Assembly: GCA_015680685.1 (NCBI GenBank)
Contig: MNCI01007854.1
Location: 1-64,000 of the forward strand
DNA: 64,000 nucleotides
DNA from: Gnetum montanum
Lineage: Eukaryota > Streptophyta > Gnetopsida > Gnetales > Gnetaceae
Direction of reading: 5' to 3'
Each line of letters starts with the position of its first letter. Within the stretch, counting starts at the first letter, position 1. This document shows, in pieces, positions 35,720 to 46,385 of the stretch. The notes beneath the pieces were generated by a model. It made no database searches, was not told where the DNA came from, and saw nothing but the letters and a program-made list of their open reading frames with translations. The position numbers and the translations under genes were made by a program.

Positions 35720-38040
35720 ATGTGACTCTCACAAGACTTTGACAATGCAAAAAGTAAGGAAATTCATTGGAGAACCAACGAATTATATGATGAAGACAAG
35801 TTTTGGAGTACTTGACTTTATGCAGGAAGTCCATATGTTCATGAGTATCCCAACGATACTCAAGGATTCTTGTCAACTGACTCTGACACCTCTAGTAAGG
35901 ATGGGACAACCCATAGAATAAGGAGGCCCGAAAGACCTAGGACCTTCTCAGTAACTAACAAGAATCTGTTAGGGGATGATTGGAAGACTTACAAAAGTTA
36001 ACATGTTTTATAGTTCCCTCTCATCCTTTACTCCGTCAATGTCAAATTGTGACACAGATGACTATCTTTCAAGGGATTGGTGTAGAACTAAAAATCGAGC
36101 TCACAAAGAAAATTGAGAACACCAACATGAATGCAAATAACATCGTTCCAACTCACAAATGCATAACATACCTAGTGACGATGAACCCCTACTGGCCACT
36201 ACAGGCCTAACACAAATACAAGAGGCTATTCGAATATCTTGTAGGCATTGCAAGGAAGTTTGACTACCTAGGCTTGTCTTAAACAACTTTTCTAAGTTTT
36301 CCAGAGGCTATGATTTAGATCTGCAACATCATCTACAAGCCTTCTACGATGCATGTGTATGGAATAATATTGATAATGGATGGAAAAAACTTAAGCTCTT
36401 TCCTATGACACTCGTTGGCCAAGAAAAAGTGTGGTACAGATCATTAAAACCAAAATCAATCCATAGTTGGCCAACAATGGTAGAACTCTTTACTTAACAA
36501 TATCAAACCTATGCTAGAGTGTCAGCCCTGAGGAGACAAATCAAAGAATGGAAACAAGAGCAACATGAACCCTTGGACATGCCTTAGAAATATATTATGC
36601 ATTTTTAAACAACTTCCTAGGCCATGGGTTCTTCGAGGAGAGGCCAATGTACCATATCATAGATAGACTCCGTAGTGAAACAAGGGAAACCCTAGGGATG
36701 TATGCCCCAGGTCAACTATATGAACTACGGACCCACCAATTTCATGAGCTTATTAAGTGGGTAGCAAAAGAAGAAGGAGAAATGGATAAATGGGAGAATG
36801 CTAAAAAATCTCAACAGGCCTAAAAATCAACAAGGGCCCATGATTATGAAGAGGAAAATCAACTCACTGCAAGGAGGTGGAACCATCTTTGCCAATACTA
36901 CAATCATTAGATGAAATTGAGGCAAATATCAATAGGATGATGGAATGGAGACATGAAAAATGTGGAGAATATGCCAAAATTATTGGAGATAGAGTTATGA
37001 CAACCCAAGAAATAGGACAAAACACCTTTAGACGATCGAAAATAAGGGTTGAAGAGAATAAGAACTTAACTGCCAATCATAGGTATCAATGTAACATTTT
37101 CCTATATGATCACCCCAAGGGGCAATGCCCAATCTTGTCACATCTACGTGAGCATTGGGGAAGAATGTTACATCCAAAGGTTATGTAGAAATATTATGTT
37201 CAATCACAGTGGCAAAAATCCCAATCATGGGGGAGGCCATCCTCAAACTGGTTACACCCTTCATACCATCCGAACCCAAATACTTATCAAGTCCAACATC
37301 CTATTTCCCCAACTGGGTCAACATCCTCTAACTCACCACATTATTACTATTCTCCATAATACTATCCACTCATAACCTCTATGACAAGGTCACCACCTCA
37401 TGTACCTTACACTTTTTCTCAACAACAATATTCTCATCCTTCACCTCCTTCTACATCTCCACCAGTTGTTCCAGAAGGTTTTGCACCACAACACCAACCC
37501 ACAAATGTTAGTTGTGCTACTACTGACAACAATAGTGGAAACCTACCACACCAAAGGCATTTCTTATTTAGACATAACTGTTGAAAGGGACACCTTAGTT
37601 CTGAAACCACTACATCCTCCAACCCAGCACAAGTCCAACACTATGGTGCATCTTCCTCTTCGAACCTAACACCTCATGTTACCTTATTAGGACCATCAAT
37701 CAATACTCAAAAAATGATGCAACCCAGTGAATATAGCCATGAAGGGAGACATATTGATCCTTACATACCATCTTACAGTCATGGGTGCCATAGTGGGTTA
37801 GCTCCTTATCACATGATCACATCTTATAATCTACCCCACTATGCCTACTACAATCAAGCGTGTGAACCAAAATTTGGGTATATTCCTACCACCACCTCAA
37901 AAGAAACTCGATTGTTTGGATATGACCAAACTCCAATGTTTCCAAAATGCTTGGATCCAAACCTTCCATTTATTAATTCTAGTCATGCTCAACCATTTAG
38001 CTATGGGGGGGTATCCTCCATTCTAACAACACAAAATTAA
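35720..38040 (+). pseudogene. gag: gag of N3
   Basis: Start ATG 35720 is followed at once by TGA where N2 has TCT, so this copy is dead from codon two. Blocks in order: RRPERPRTFSVTNKNLLGDD (about 35920), core SRGYDLDLQHHLQAFYDAC (about 36303), LKLFPMTLVGQEKVWYRSLK, RVSALRRQIKEWKQEQHEPLD (about 36515), MMEWRHEKCGEY (about 36940), and a Pro/Gln/His/Tyr-rich tail with PPHVPYTFSQQQYSHP (37384-37434), an open frame 37714-38040 and the end HAQPFSYGGVSS. A coding purine run CAATCATGGGGGAGG lies at 37222-37236, and TTTAGCTATGGGGGGG at 37996-38011. Particle-forming protein by family. Confidence 0.78.
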
Positions 38041-38723
38041 TAAATGTTTTTGTGTTTCTTTAATTTTTCAACTTTTTATTTTCCAGTTTTTTATCTTTTA
38101 ATTTATTACTTTATCTTTCTATATTTTTACGAGTAATCTCATCTACAAATAAAACACTCATGTGACTCATTAGTTGAGGTGTTGGTCTATGCTATCAAGT
38201 CTTAGGTGACTAATTACTTAGATGACAAGCCACAACATCCACTTATCCATGCCATTAATAAGAGGCTCTACCCTGGGTACAATGATATTCCTAATCATTA
38301 AAACTTAAAACTAACCTTGTGTTTATTATACCCAGAGCGAAGAAGGATGGACTAAGTGGGAATGGAAAGGGTGCAACATCAAGGGGACTTGTGGATTCTC
38401 TTTGATGACATTTGTGGGAGATATCATGCAGCTTGGTTGTACTAAGATCCTTGTAGATCTAATGAAAAATCGGAGTAAGAGTAATCAAAAGGCACTCAAT
38501 CAAAGAAATCCAATACTATTCCAGGGGGTCCCACTAGAAAGACATGTGTCCATGCTTAAAGCTAGGTGGGTTCTCTGGATTAAGCATTCAAAAAAATAAA
38601 AAAAAATGAAAAAAAAAAAGAGAAAAGAGAAGAAGAGTGCGACAAAGAAAAATCACTTCTCCCTTGTATAAAATGCCAAGTGATTGTACACCTTGCCATC
38701 ACGATGCTCTTATTGTTGTCTAT
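38041..38723 (+). other. N3 spacer, left part
   Basis: Non-coding, homologous to N2 30234-29390 (reverse) and N1. Contains an A-rich purine tract at 38588-38635. It stops at GTTGTCTAT, where the P3 LTR begins. Confidence 0.7.
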
Positions 38724-39530
38724 TAATGAACTGTGATATCGCATATGCGATATTGTGTATGCGATATCACATCCACCACGCGATATCACGTCCTGCCTCA
38801 TCTTCTATAAATAAGAGGTAGCACCCTTGGTTCCCATAAATTATATTTAGACCCTTAGCCAGACTCTTGTAGTTTTGTCATTCCAAAGTTAGAATTATTT
38901 CTGTGTGCTCGCAGTAGGAGTCATAGAGTGAACGGATCTTTATTCGAGAAATTTGTACCTAAGCACAATTTTGTGTATGGAAATAAAGATGAACTTTATG
39001 ATAAACCTTGTAGCAAATAGATTAAGCTAATTATTAATTAATTATTATTTAATGCTTTACTAATTAATTAATATCTCTCTCAACCTTCAACTCCCTTAGT
39101 TAAATACACTCAGTATGACCGCTTTGAGCATGCGTGTAGCACTTGGTAACCCAATAATGATTAGCGTTTGGTAATCCCAGCAGCATTGCACTGGTTCAGG
39201 ATGTGTACGGCAAGTGGGAAAAGATACTAGTGTTAGAAACATTTAGAAATTAGTTAATGAATAGTTAATGTAAGTTAGCCACTTAGTTCTCTCTCCCTCT
39301 CCTTTATCAACAGAAGACATAAAAAATACAAAAGCTATAAAAATCATATACCTCAGGCTTACTTAACCATACAACCATGACAATACAAGTAAGTTTGGGA
39401 AGACAATGATTGATTAATCTTGAGTGTTCCATTAAGGTACATAAGCACTTGGTCCTTGGAGTTCGACTAGATCGTGCATGAAACACTCGTATACGTATGG
39501 TTGAGTGTAGGGGTACCTCGCCACTCATCA
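38724..39530 (+). repeat. 5' LTR of P3
   Basis: 807 bp, TAATGAACTGTG to CACTCATCA. Palindromic GCGATATCGC/GATATCGCATATGC units lie at 38734-38790 and a TATAAATAA box at 38807-38815. An AATAAAG signal is near 38983. P-type: resembles the LTRs at 5428 and 49928 below the TATA box. Confidence 0.9.
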
Positions 39531-39548
39531 TTGGTGCCATTATCTAGG
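39531..39548 (+). promoter_or_regulatory. Primer binding site of P3
   Basis: TTGGTGCCATTATCTAGG follows the LTR end directly. Closest to the H1 site. Confidence 0.8.
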
Positions 39549-39656
39549 ACTTAGTTGTTTGTGCGCTGCGTAGAACATAGGAAATCATTCATATCATTGG
39601 AATGTCAGAACAAACCCTTAGGATTAATCAAAGAAATATGAGACAACAGTACATTG

Positions 39657-42010
39657 CACACCAAACAAGACAATATGTCTTCTTCTTCGCATAGGAGCAC
39701 TTCACCAGCTAGGACTAACGTAAGAGGCAGTCGACGGCATAATACACATAACCATGATCCACCAGTTCCTCAACAGTTTTGTGTGGTATATACTCATCCC
39801 AATGAGTATGTGCCCAATTTCACCTTTATTCTCCACCAAGATGAACAATTGTGTTGGAGAGACTTGGAGGATAACATAGTGTTGCCTCCAAATTGATCAG
39901 TTCCTAACATGCTCCTTCATGCTCTCACACGAATAGGCATGCCACTTTTATACATAGAAAACATTGCATGCAATCATGACTCAAGAATCTATCATCCCAC
40001 AAAAGCACAATGTCAAAGGGACTTGCAACAAGAGAGATATCATACATCTTTAAGGGGTAAATGACCCCATGATGCTCCACACATTTTGAGTGAAATTGAG
40101 GATGCTGAACCTGCTTCAACAGGTTCCCCATAAAATAATGTTCCTCCTCCTAACATTGGTTAGGGGGTGGTGTATCAGAACCTCCACTCCACTATTCACA
40201 ACCCTAGTTCTGATACCCACAAACACGAAGTGTTCAACGAAGGAACACGAACACACGATAAGGGCAGATGTTCTAATCATGATCATGATCGAGGTCAAGA
40301 CCACCAAAGAGAAGGTAGAAAAACTCATTATGGCGATGGTTCTCTTTCTTCTTCACCTTCATCGTGATCTTCACCCTTTCCTTCAGTGTCCGAACGTAGT
40401 CATAGTTAAACCGATTATGAGGATAAGGGAAAACGAAGTGAAAGTCATCGACAAGACAGTCGAGAACGAGAATGAGGGCACTCTAAAGAATTTAAGGCAT
40501 AGAAGAAGCGGGAGTAGGGAATCATGTAGACATCATAGACACTATGAACAAGATGATCACGAAGAATCCCTACTTGCAACTAGAAGCATGCTAGATATAA
40601 TGGAGGTCGTAAGAGTTCCAACAAGGCACCAAAAGAATAGTAGGATCAAGAGGTTAGACATGAACAACATCCCACAATTTGAAGGGGGATACAATGTTGA
40701 TCTTCAAAATCATTTACAAGCATTCCAAAATGCATGTTCCTTGAAAAACATAGAAAATGAATGGTAAAAACTGAAGTTGTTCCCAAGGACACTAGTGAAA
40801 GAAGTTGAAAGCTGGTCCTAGTCCTTAGAACCAGAATCCATTCGGAGGTGGAGTACAATGTTAGAACTATTCACTGATAAGTACCAAACATAATCTTGAG
40901 CGTCTAACCTATAGAAGAAAATCCAAGGGTGGAAGCAAGGAAATCATGAACCCTTGGATGCTGCCATGAGCCACTATTATGCACTGTTACATTGTTGCCC
41001 TAGCCATGGTTATTTGCAGTGAGACCAACTATGCCATCTCATGGATGGACTTAGGCATGAAATAAGAAGAACCCTTGGGATGTATGCCCAAGGACGGTTA
41101 TCAAAGCTTAGGTCTCATCAAATTCATAGATTGCTAGAGCAAGTTGCTAAAGAAGAAGGTGAGCTACAAAAGAGAGAAAGTGTGGAAGAATACAACTAAG
41201 ATCCTTCTCTCTAAAAAAGAGGAGTGAGATTTTGTGAGGAGGAAGAAGAGTCACCACTCGAAGAGATGGTGAATAGGAAAACTTTGCCTCTCCAAAAGTT
41301 AACATCAGAAGTATCGGTAAAGGTAGACCAAATGTGGGACTCCCTGGATAGTAGGTTTGAAACTATTCTTAAAATTGTAGAGGAGTCTCAGGAGTGAGGT
41401 AGTGACCACAACAAAAAGAAAAAGAGAGAAGTGGAAAATGCACGTAACAAGGGTAAGGGAAAAATGACCATCATAGAAGAGGTTGTGGATTTAGACATAG
41501 ACAATGATAGTGGATGCGAGATATTCCAATATGATCATCCTAAGGGATGTTGCCCAGTGATCTCACATCTACAAGAGTCTAGGATGTATACACTCAACCC
41601 ATGACTAAATAAATGGTAAACACCTAGACGATTACCTTATCCCCAAGGTAACCCAAGGCAGTTCCACCAACCTTCAACATATTATCCAAGTGGAACTCCA
41701 CCACAACGTTTTGAGCAACATCAACAGTGGCAATACCCACAGTCATGGGGGATGCCACCACCAAGGCAACAATACCCATATCAGCAACCTAACCCATATG
41801 GCTACTACGTGTAGCATCCAATCTCTCCATGTGATTCTATTGGTCATGTTACACCACAACATCACTACCAAGCCTTTGATTATTATAAAACTCCTTCTCC
41901 TAGGAGAGATAACCCACAAATATACCATCCTTTAAATCCATCCACAGCTCTCACACCAATAGCTCCATTACCACCTACTCCAGCAATGCAAGGGGAACTT
42001 CCTAGTCAAC
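39657..42010 (+). pseudogene. gag: gag (P3)
   Basis: An open N-terminal part (39654-39896) begins with a Ser-rich stretch and contains VVYTHPNEYVPNFTFILH, conserved in H1. After a frame change come an Arg/His/Ser/Asp-rich region (40167-40570) and the core at about 40674-40870 (FEGGYNVDLQNHLQAFQNAC, LKLFPRTLV, TMLELFTDKYQT). A Gln/Pro/Tyr-rich tail at 41640-42010 includes the coding purine run AGTCATGGGGGATG at 41741-41754. The order and core motif match N-type gag, though the N-terminal block differs: N-type gags begin instead with MSL-Q-D-Y-D. Many stops and shifts. No zinc knuckle was identified. Confidence 0.75.
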
Positions 42011-42289
42011 CGTAGCAATGCAATGCCACAAGGGCTGTAAATCCTCAACCCACTATTGGTTCTAATAACCATATGAAGAAAATACCTTTCTTCAGAACCA
42101 ACAGTCGAACCAAGCCCTTACAACCACAAGCAATTGAACCTCTAAACGCCTTCCCATCAAATAAAGCTTCAGAGCTCCCTTCGAACCAAACACCAAGCTC
42201 AACACATATGGTCATGTTAACACATGTTGTTACTGACTAGATCAAGGCTAGCTACCTTCCTAGGAAATTCTCCTCTAATCTATCTCCAA

Positions 42290-42693
42290 ATTGCTAGAAT
42301 GAGCCATGCAAAGCTCTTCTGGATTCAGGTTCTGGAGTTAACTTAATATCGCAAGAAATGTACAAATCCTAGAACCTACCTCCATTGAAGAAGAGCAATA
42401 TTTTCCTAGAGCTAGTTGACTAGTCCATCATTGTTCCCTTGGGACTAGTGGAGGACATTGTCACCACTATGTGTGGGTGGTCGTACCCAGATGATTTCCA
42501 AGTGATACAAGTGAATAACAGTAAAGGGGACTTCCCAATCATAATGGGAAGGGCATGGCTAAGTACTATAGATGCACACCTAGGAATTTGTGATCTTTCC
42601 CTGGAAGTATCTAAGGAGAACACTTTTGGAAATATTGAGAAGAAGAAGGTTCTATACATTGCATACAGTGATACAGGGTGCAATTGCATGTAA
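42290..42693 (+). pseudogene. pol: Protease (P3)
   Basis: Aspartic protease with the catalytic box intact: LLDSGSGVNLIS at about 42310-42345. The flap region follows, then FPIIMGRAWLSTIDAHLG in the open frame 42439-42693, equivalent to the ILGRPWL signature of the lineage. In-frame stops at the YKS/NLP junction and before SIIVP break it. It reads in the same frame as RT. It would process the gag-pol polyprotein inside the particle. Confidence 0.8.
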
Positions 42694-42837
42694 AGATCAT
42701 GGGTTGTGCAAAGTTTAGCATTGCTTGCATGCAACCAGTGTGCACAAGACATTAACATAAAAAAGTGCCTATATGTAATAGCCACATGACAAGAAGACAC
42801 CCAGTGGCTGATAGCTGATTAAGAGAGCAACTCACTC

Positions 42838-43940
42838 ATGTGCATGGAACTAACTGAGGAAATAATTTATGCTTACATCGAAAGCATAGATGCACTAGAG
42901 CAAGTCCGCTGCCAACATCCAAGACTTAACCTTAAAAACATCAACTGGGGGAAGTTGGAAATTCCTGAAAAATTTAAACAAGAGCCCCTGGAATTAAAAC
43001 CATTACCCATCAGTCTAGGATATATGATCCTTGAAAATGGAAAATCGGTAATCATCAATGCAAGACTTGCTTCCAAACAAAAAGGAAGACTATTGAAAGT
43101 AATAAACAAGTGGTCAAAAGCCTTTGCCTGGTTATATCCCAAATTAACTGGAATAGATCCTAGGATATGCTAGCAAAGGATTTACACTAACCCCTCCATG
43201 AAACATTGAAAACAACCATAGAGGCGATTGAACCCAAAATTGAAGCAAGTAGTAAAAGAAGAAATAGAACAACTTCTTCAGGCTGGGTTCATATATCCCA
43301 TTGCTAATAGCGAATGGGTTAGCCCTCTAGTAATCATGCCTAAAAAGGGAGGAAAATGAAGGGTGTGCATAGATTTTAGGCTACTAAACATGACAACATT
43401 TAAGGATCACTTTCCATTGCCATTCATTAACCAAATCTTAGACACCATAGAAGGGCATCGCTATTACAGTTTTCTAAATGGCTATAGTGAATACAACCAA
43501 ATACAAATAGTCCCAAAAGACCAAGCCAATACAACATTCACTAGTCCTTGGGGAACGTTTACATATAAACAAAGGTTGTTTGGCTTATCTAATGCTCCTT
43601 CCATGTTTCAACACCTAGTTCTAAGCATATTCCAACAACAGATAGGGAATGGAGTGAAATTCTTTATGGACGACTTCTCCACCTATGGAACAAGTTTTGA
43701 TCAAGCCTTAGACCAATTAGAGCAAGTGCTAAAAAGATGCGTAGAAACCAATCTAAGGCTCAATTAGTAGAAAATCCATTTAATGGTCTAAGAAGGCATA
43801 GTACTTGGGCATAAGGTTTCACATGCAAGAATAGAGGTAGATCCAAATAAAATTAGGGACATCCAAGGAATCACCCATCAACCAAAAATTGTCAAAGACA
43901 TTTGGTCATTCCTTGGACACACTGGCTACTATAGGAGATT
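42838..43940 (+). pseudogene. pol: Reverse transcriptase (P3)
   Basis: One reading frame with few stops. Landmarks: LLQAGFIYPIANSEWVSPLV (about 43270), CIDFRLLNMTTFKDHFPLP (43366), FINQILDTIEGHRYYSF, the palm motif FLNGYSEYNQI (about 43470), PWGTFTYKQRLFGLSNAP and FFMDDFSTYG (about 43662), then RCVETNLRLN, VLGHKVS and SFLGHTGYYRR. FMDD is intact, but the first palm Asp is Asn (FLNGYS for FLDGYS), which should abolish polymerisation. Stops replace Trp and Gln codons in several places, for example after RCVETNLRLN. The wording of the motifs is typical of the Athila branch. Confidence 0.92.
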
Positions 43941-44600
43941 CATTGAGAACTTCTCCAAAATTTCCAAACCATTGGTAGAGCTAACAAAGAAGGACATACC
44001 TTTTGAGTGGACTAGGAAATGTGAATGAGCATTCCAAACCCTGAAACTAAAGCTAGCAGAAACTCCCATTCTACAAGCTCCTGACTGGTCCAGACCATTC
44101 CACATTGTGAATTACACATCTAATTATGCCTTAGAATCCATACTTACATAGTTAGATGACCAAAAATTCCCTTACGACATCCACTATGCAAGTAGAAGTA
44201 TCGCTGGTGAACAACTTAACTACACAACTACAGAGAAAGAATTAATGGTTGTAGTATTTGCACTGGATAAGTTTAGGCACTATGTGTTAGGTTACAAAGT
44301 GTTCATTCACATGGATCATAGTGCAATCTAGTTCCTTATGAACAAGCCAATGGTTAGCCCTTGTATTATACGATGGCTAATAATCCTATAAGAGTTCAAT
44401 CTAATGATGATTGATTAGAAAGGAACCAAGAACGTAGTTGCAAATCATTTATATCAATTGCATTGGGACAACAAAGAGGATGAATATGTAATTTCTAATC
44501 ATTTTCTTGATGAAGCCCTCTATGCCGGTGTAGTGAATAACCAACTACCCATGAAGACAAACTAATATAGTAGCATTCTCACCTATCTCCTTACTCAACA
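43941..44600 (+). pseudogene. pol: RNase H (P3)
   Basis: Continues in the RT frame: KPLVELTKKDIPFEWTRKCE, then FHIVNYTSNYALESILT, where the first catalytic Asp (IDAS in H1) is lost. TTEKELMVVVFALDKFRHYV and IHMDHSAI follow, with the Asp of the DH motif retained, then EFNLMMID and GTKNVVANHLYQL. Stops lie after ILT, after SAI and elsewhere. It would remove template RNA during reverse transcription. This entire segment is the one deleted in P1. Confidence 0.88.
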
Positions 44601-44661
44601 AACAGCATAGGAACTGGACCTTAGGAAGAAACAACAGTTTCTTCACAGAGCCAAGTACTTC

Positions 44662-45911
44662 ATGGAGATCAATGGAAAACTTTACAAAGTGTTTTTTGAT
44701 AGCTTGGTTCGATGGTGTGTGCACGATGTAGACCAATTAAGAGTTCTCCAAGATGCTCATGAGGGCCCTTGTGGGGGTTACTATGCAGGGAGAGGAATGG
44801 CTATTAAGATCTTTCTTGTAGGATATTACTGGCCAACATTATTTCGGGATGCCCATCAATTTTTTCAATCTTTTGAGCACTGCAACCTGATGGGGGAATG
44901 ACTACTAAAATGGAGGGTTCGCAACAATGGATTCAACCATTAGAACCCCTCAACATTTGGGGAATAGACTTTATGGGGCTCATTACACCAATGTCCAATG
45001 GAAAAGCTTACATTGTAGTTGTTGTAGACTATTTAATAAAATGGGCTGAAGTAGATGTTGTTAAAGATTTCACATCATCTACAACTGCATAATTTGTGCA
45101 ACAATAAATCATAAATAGGTTTGGTGTGCCATGTGCACTTATTTCAAATAATGGAACACACTTCACAAGTGCAACTTTTCGAAAGTTAATGCGATGCTTA
45201 GGGGTTGAACATAAATTAACTACACCTTCTCACCCCCAAGCTAACGGACAAGCTGAGGTCACCAACAGGGAGATCACTAAAATATTGACTAGGATAATTA
45301 GCAAGTATAGGCGAGATTGGAGCATTAAACTTAATGATGCTCTTTGGGCATACTGCTCCACCTGGAAACACCCTATAGGCTACTCTCTATATGAGTTAGT
45401 GTATGAAAAGCTTCCAACCTTTTCAATTGAAACTGAGCCCCGTACACTATCAACGACTTGTGACCTCCACCTTGACCTTAATCTAGCACAAAAACAAAGA
45501 TTGGCAACTTTAAACATGCTAGATGAAAATCGATTAGCTACCCTATCATCAAATGAGTTTCACAAGGCATATAACAAGCAACATCATGACTTGAAGATTT
45601 AAAAGGTTAAGTATCAACCAGGAGATAAGGTTCTCTACTGGAACCCCACACATGTGGCACAACGCAAAAAATTTTAAACACTGTGGGAAGGACCTTACAT
45701 TATTCATGCAACCTTTTCTTTAGGGTCCATGACCATATACAAACTTGAGAGCCCTAATAAGAGATTGTTAGTTAATGTGCAACAAACCAAACCATTCCAT
45801 GAATTTAGAATGGCCAGTGCACATAATACCTTTGAGAGGGGACGACCTTGCTCACTATTTCAGATCTCCTCCTTCCAACTCAGTCATGGGGGAGACGACC
45901 ACCTCTACTAA
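44662..45911 (+). pseudogene. pol: Integrase (P3)
   Basis: The zinc-binding region lies at 44750-44900 (LQDAHEGPCGGYYAGRGM, then HC...). One base is missing near 44890 compared with P1, which shifts the frame. The core then runs 44898-45602: NIWGIDFMGLITPMSNGK with the first Asp, ALISNNGTHFTS with the second Asp changed to Asn, and GQAEVTNREITK with Glu. DWSIKLNDALWAYCS and the TKPFHEFRMAS tail follow, to the TAA after HGGDDHLY. The terminal coding sequence CAGTCATGGGGGAG (45881-45894) resembles the element's polypurine tract. Stops at A-stop-F and Q-stop-I in the core. Confidence 0.92.
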
Positions 45912-46364
45912 CCATTTGAGGCCCTCAATTCCTTTTTAAGTTTTCATTTTACACATTTTTTTTTATAAATTTCTTTAATTTTTCTTGTTTTTTTTGGACC
46001 ATCGTTTATACTTTCTCATTTCTTTGTGTGAATATTTATTTTATTTTTTGTTTTTGTTTGTTGTTTTTATTTTGTTATATTCATCACCTAATAAGTGCTC
46101 ATAATGGTGGTATGAACTATATTCTATTGATTGCTAATGTTTGGTTTTTACCTTTGAGTTATAATGTTGATACTAAGGTATGTTTCTTTTGATATAATAG
46201 GCAATGAGTCCACGTTGTCCATGCATCCATGAATTTCTATGGTCTCTCTTGGCTTGAAATTATATAGTCCCCTTCTTTAATAATAAAACTATTAACGAAT
46301 TGGTGATTGAGCATTTCTCAAACTAAGGAAGAACTCAAGGACTAAAAAGGATGTGACTTCAAAG
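45912..46364 (+). other. P3 post-pol spacer, truncated
   Basis: T-rich non-coding sequence homologous to P1 3526-3930 up to the words GTGACTTCAAAGGG, where homology to P1 stops and N3 aORF sequence soon begins. No ORF is supported. Confidence 0.75.
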
Positions 46365-46385
46365 GGATTCTTGCTACTGTGCAGT

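Larger units (their letters stand above)
38724..46364 (+). mobile_element. P3: Athila-like gag-pol element lacking its 3' end
   Basis: Contains 5' LTR 38724-39530, primer site, gag, protease, RT, RNase H, integrase and the first 450 bp of the post-pol spacer. It then changes without warning into the N3 aORF near 46364-46388. No P-type 3' LTR, polypurine tract or spacer end is present. The most economical reading is insertion of P3 into the N3 spacer followed by one deletion removing the P3 3' end plus about 1.35 kb of N3. It is the best-preserved pol in the window: protease to integrase runs in one frame from 42439, with one single-base shift near 44890. Confidence 0.85.

Noticed and set aside
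39061-39240. tRNA-like words (GGTAATCCCAGCAG) in the LTR U5
   Set aside because: No cloverleaf and no A and B boxes at proper spacing; the words belong to a region repeated in every LTR of the family.
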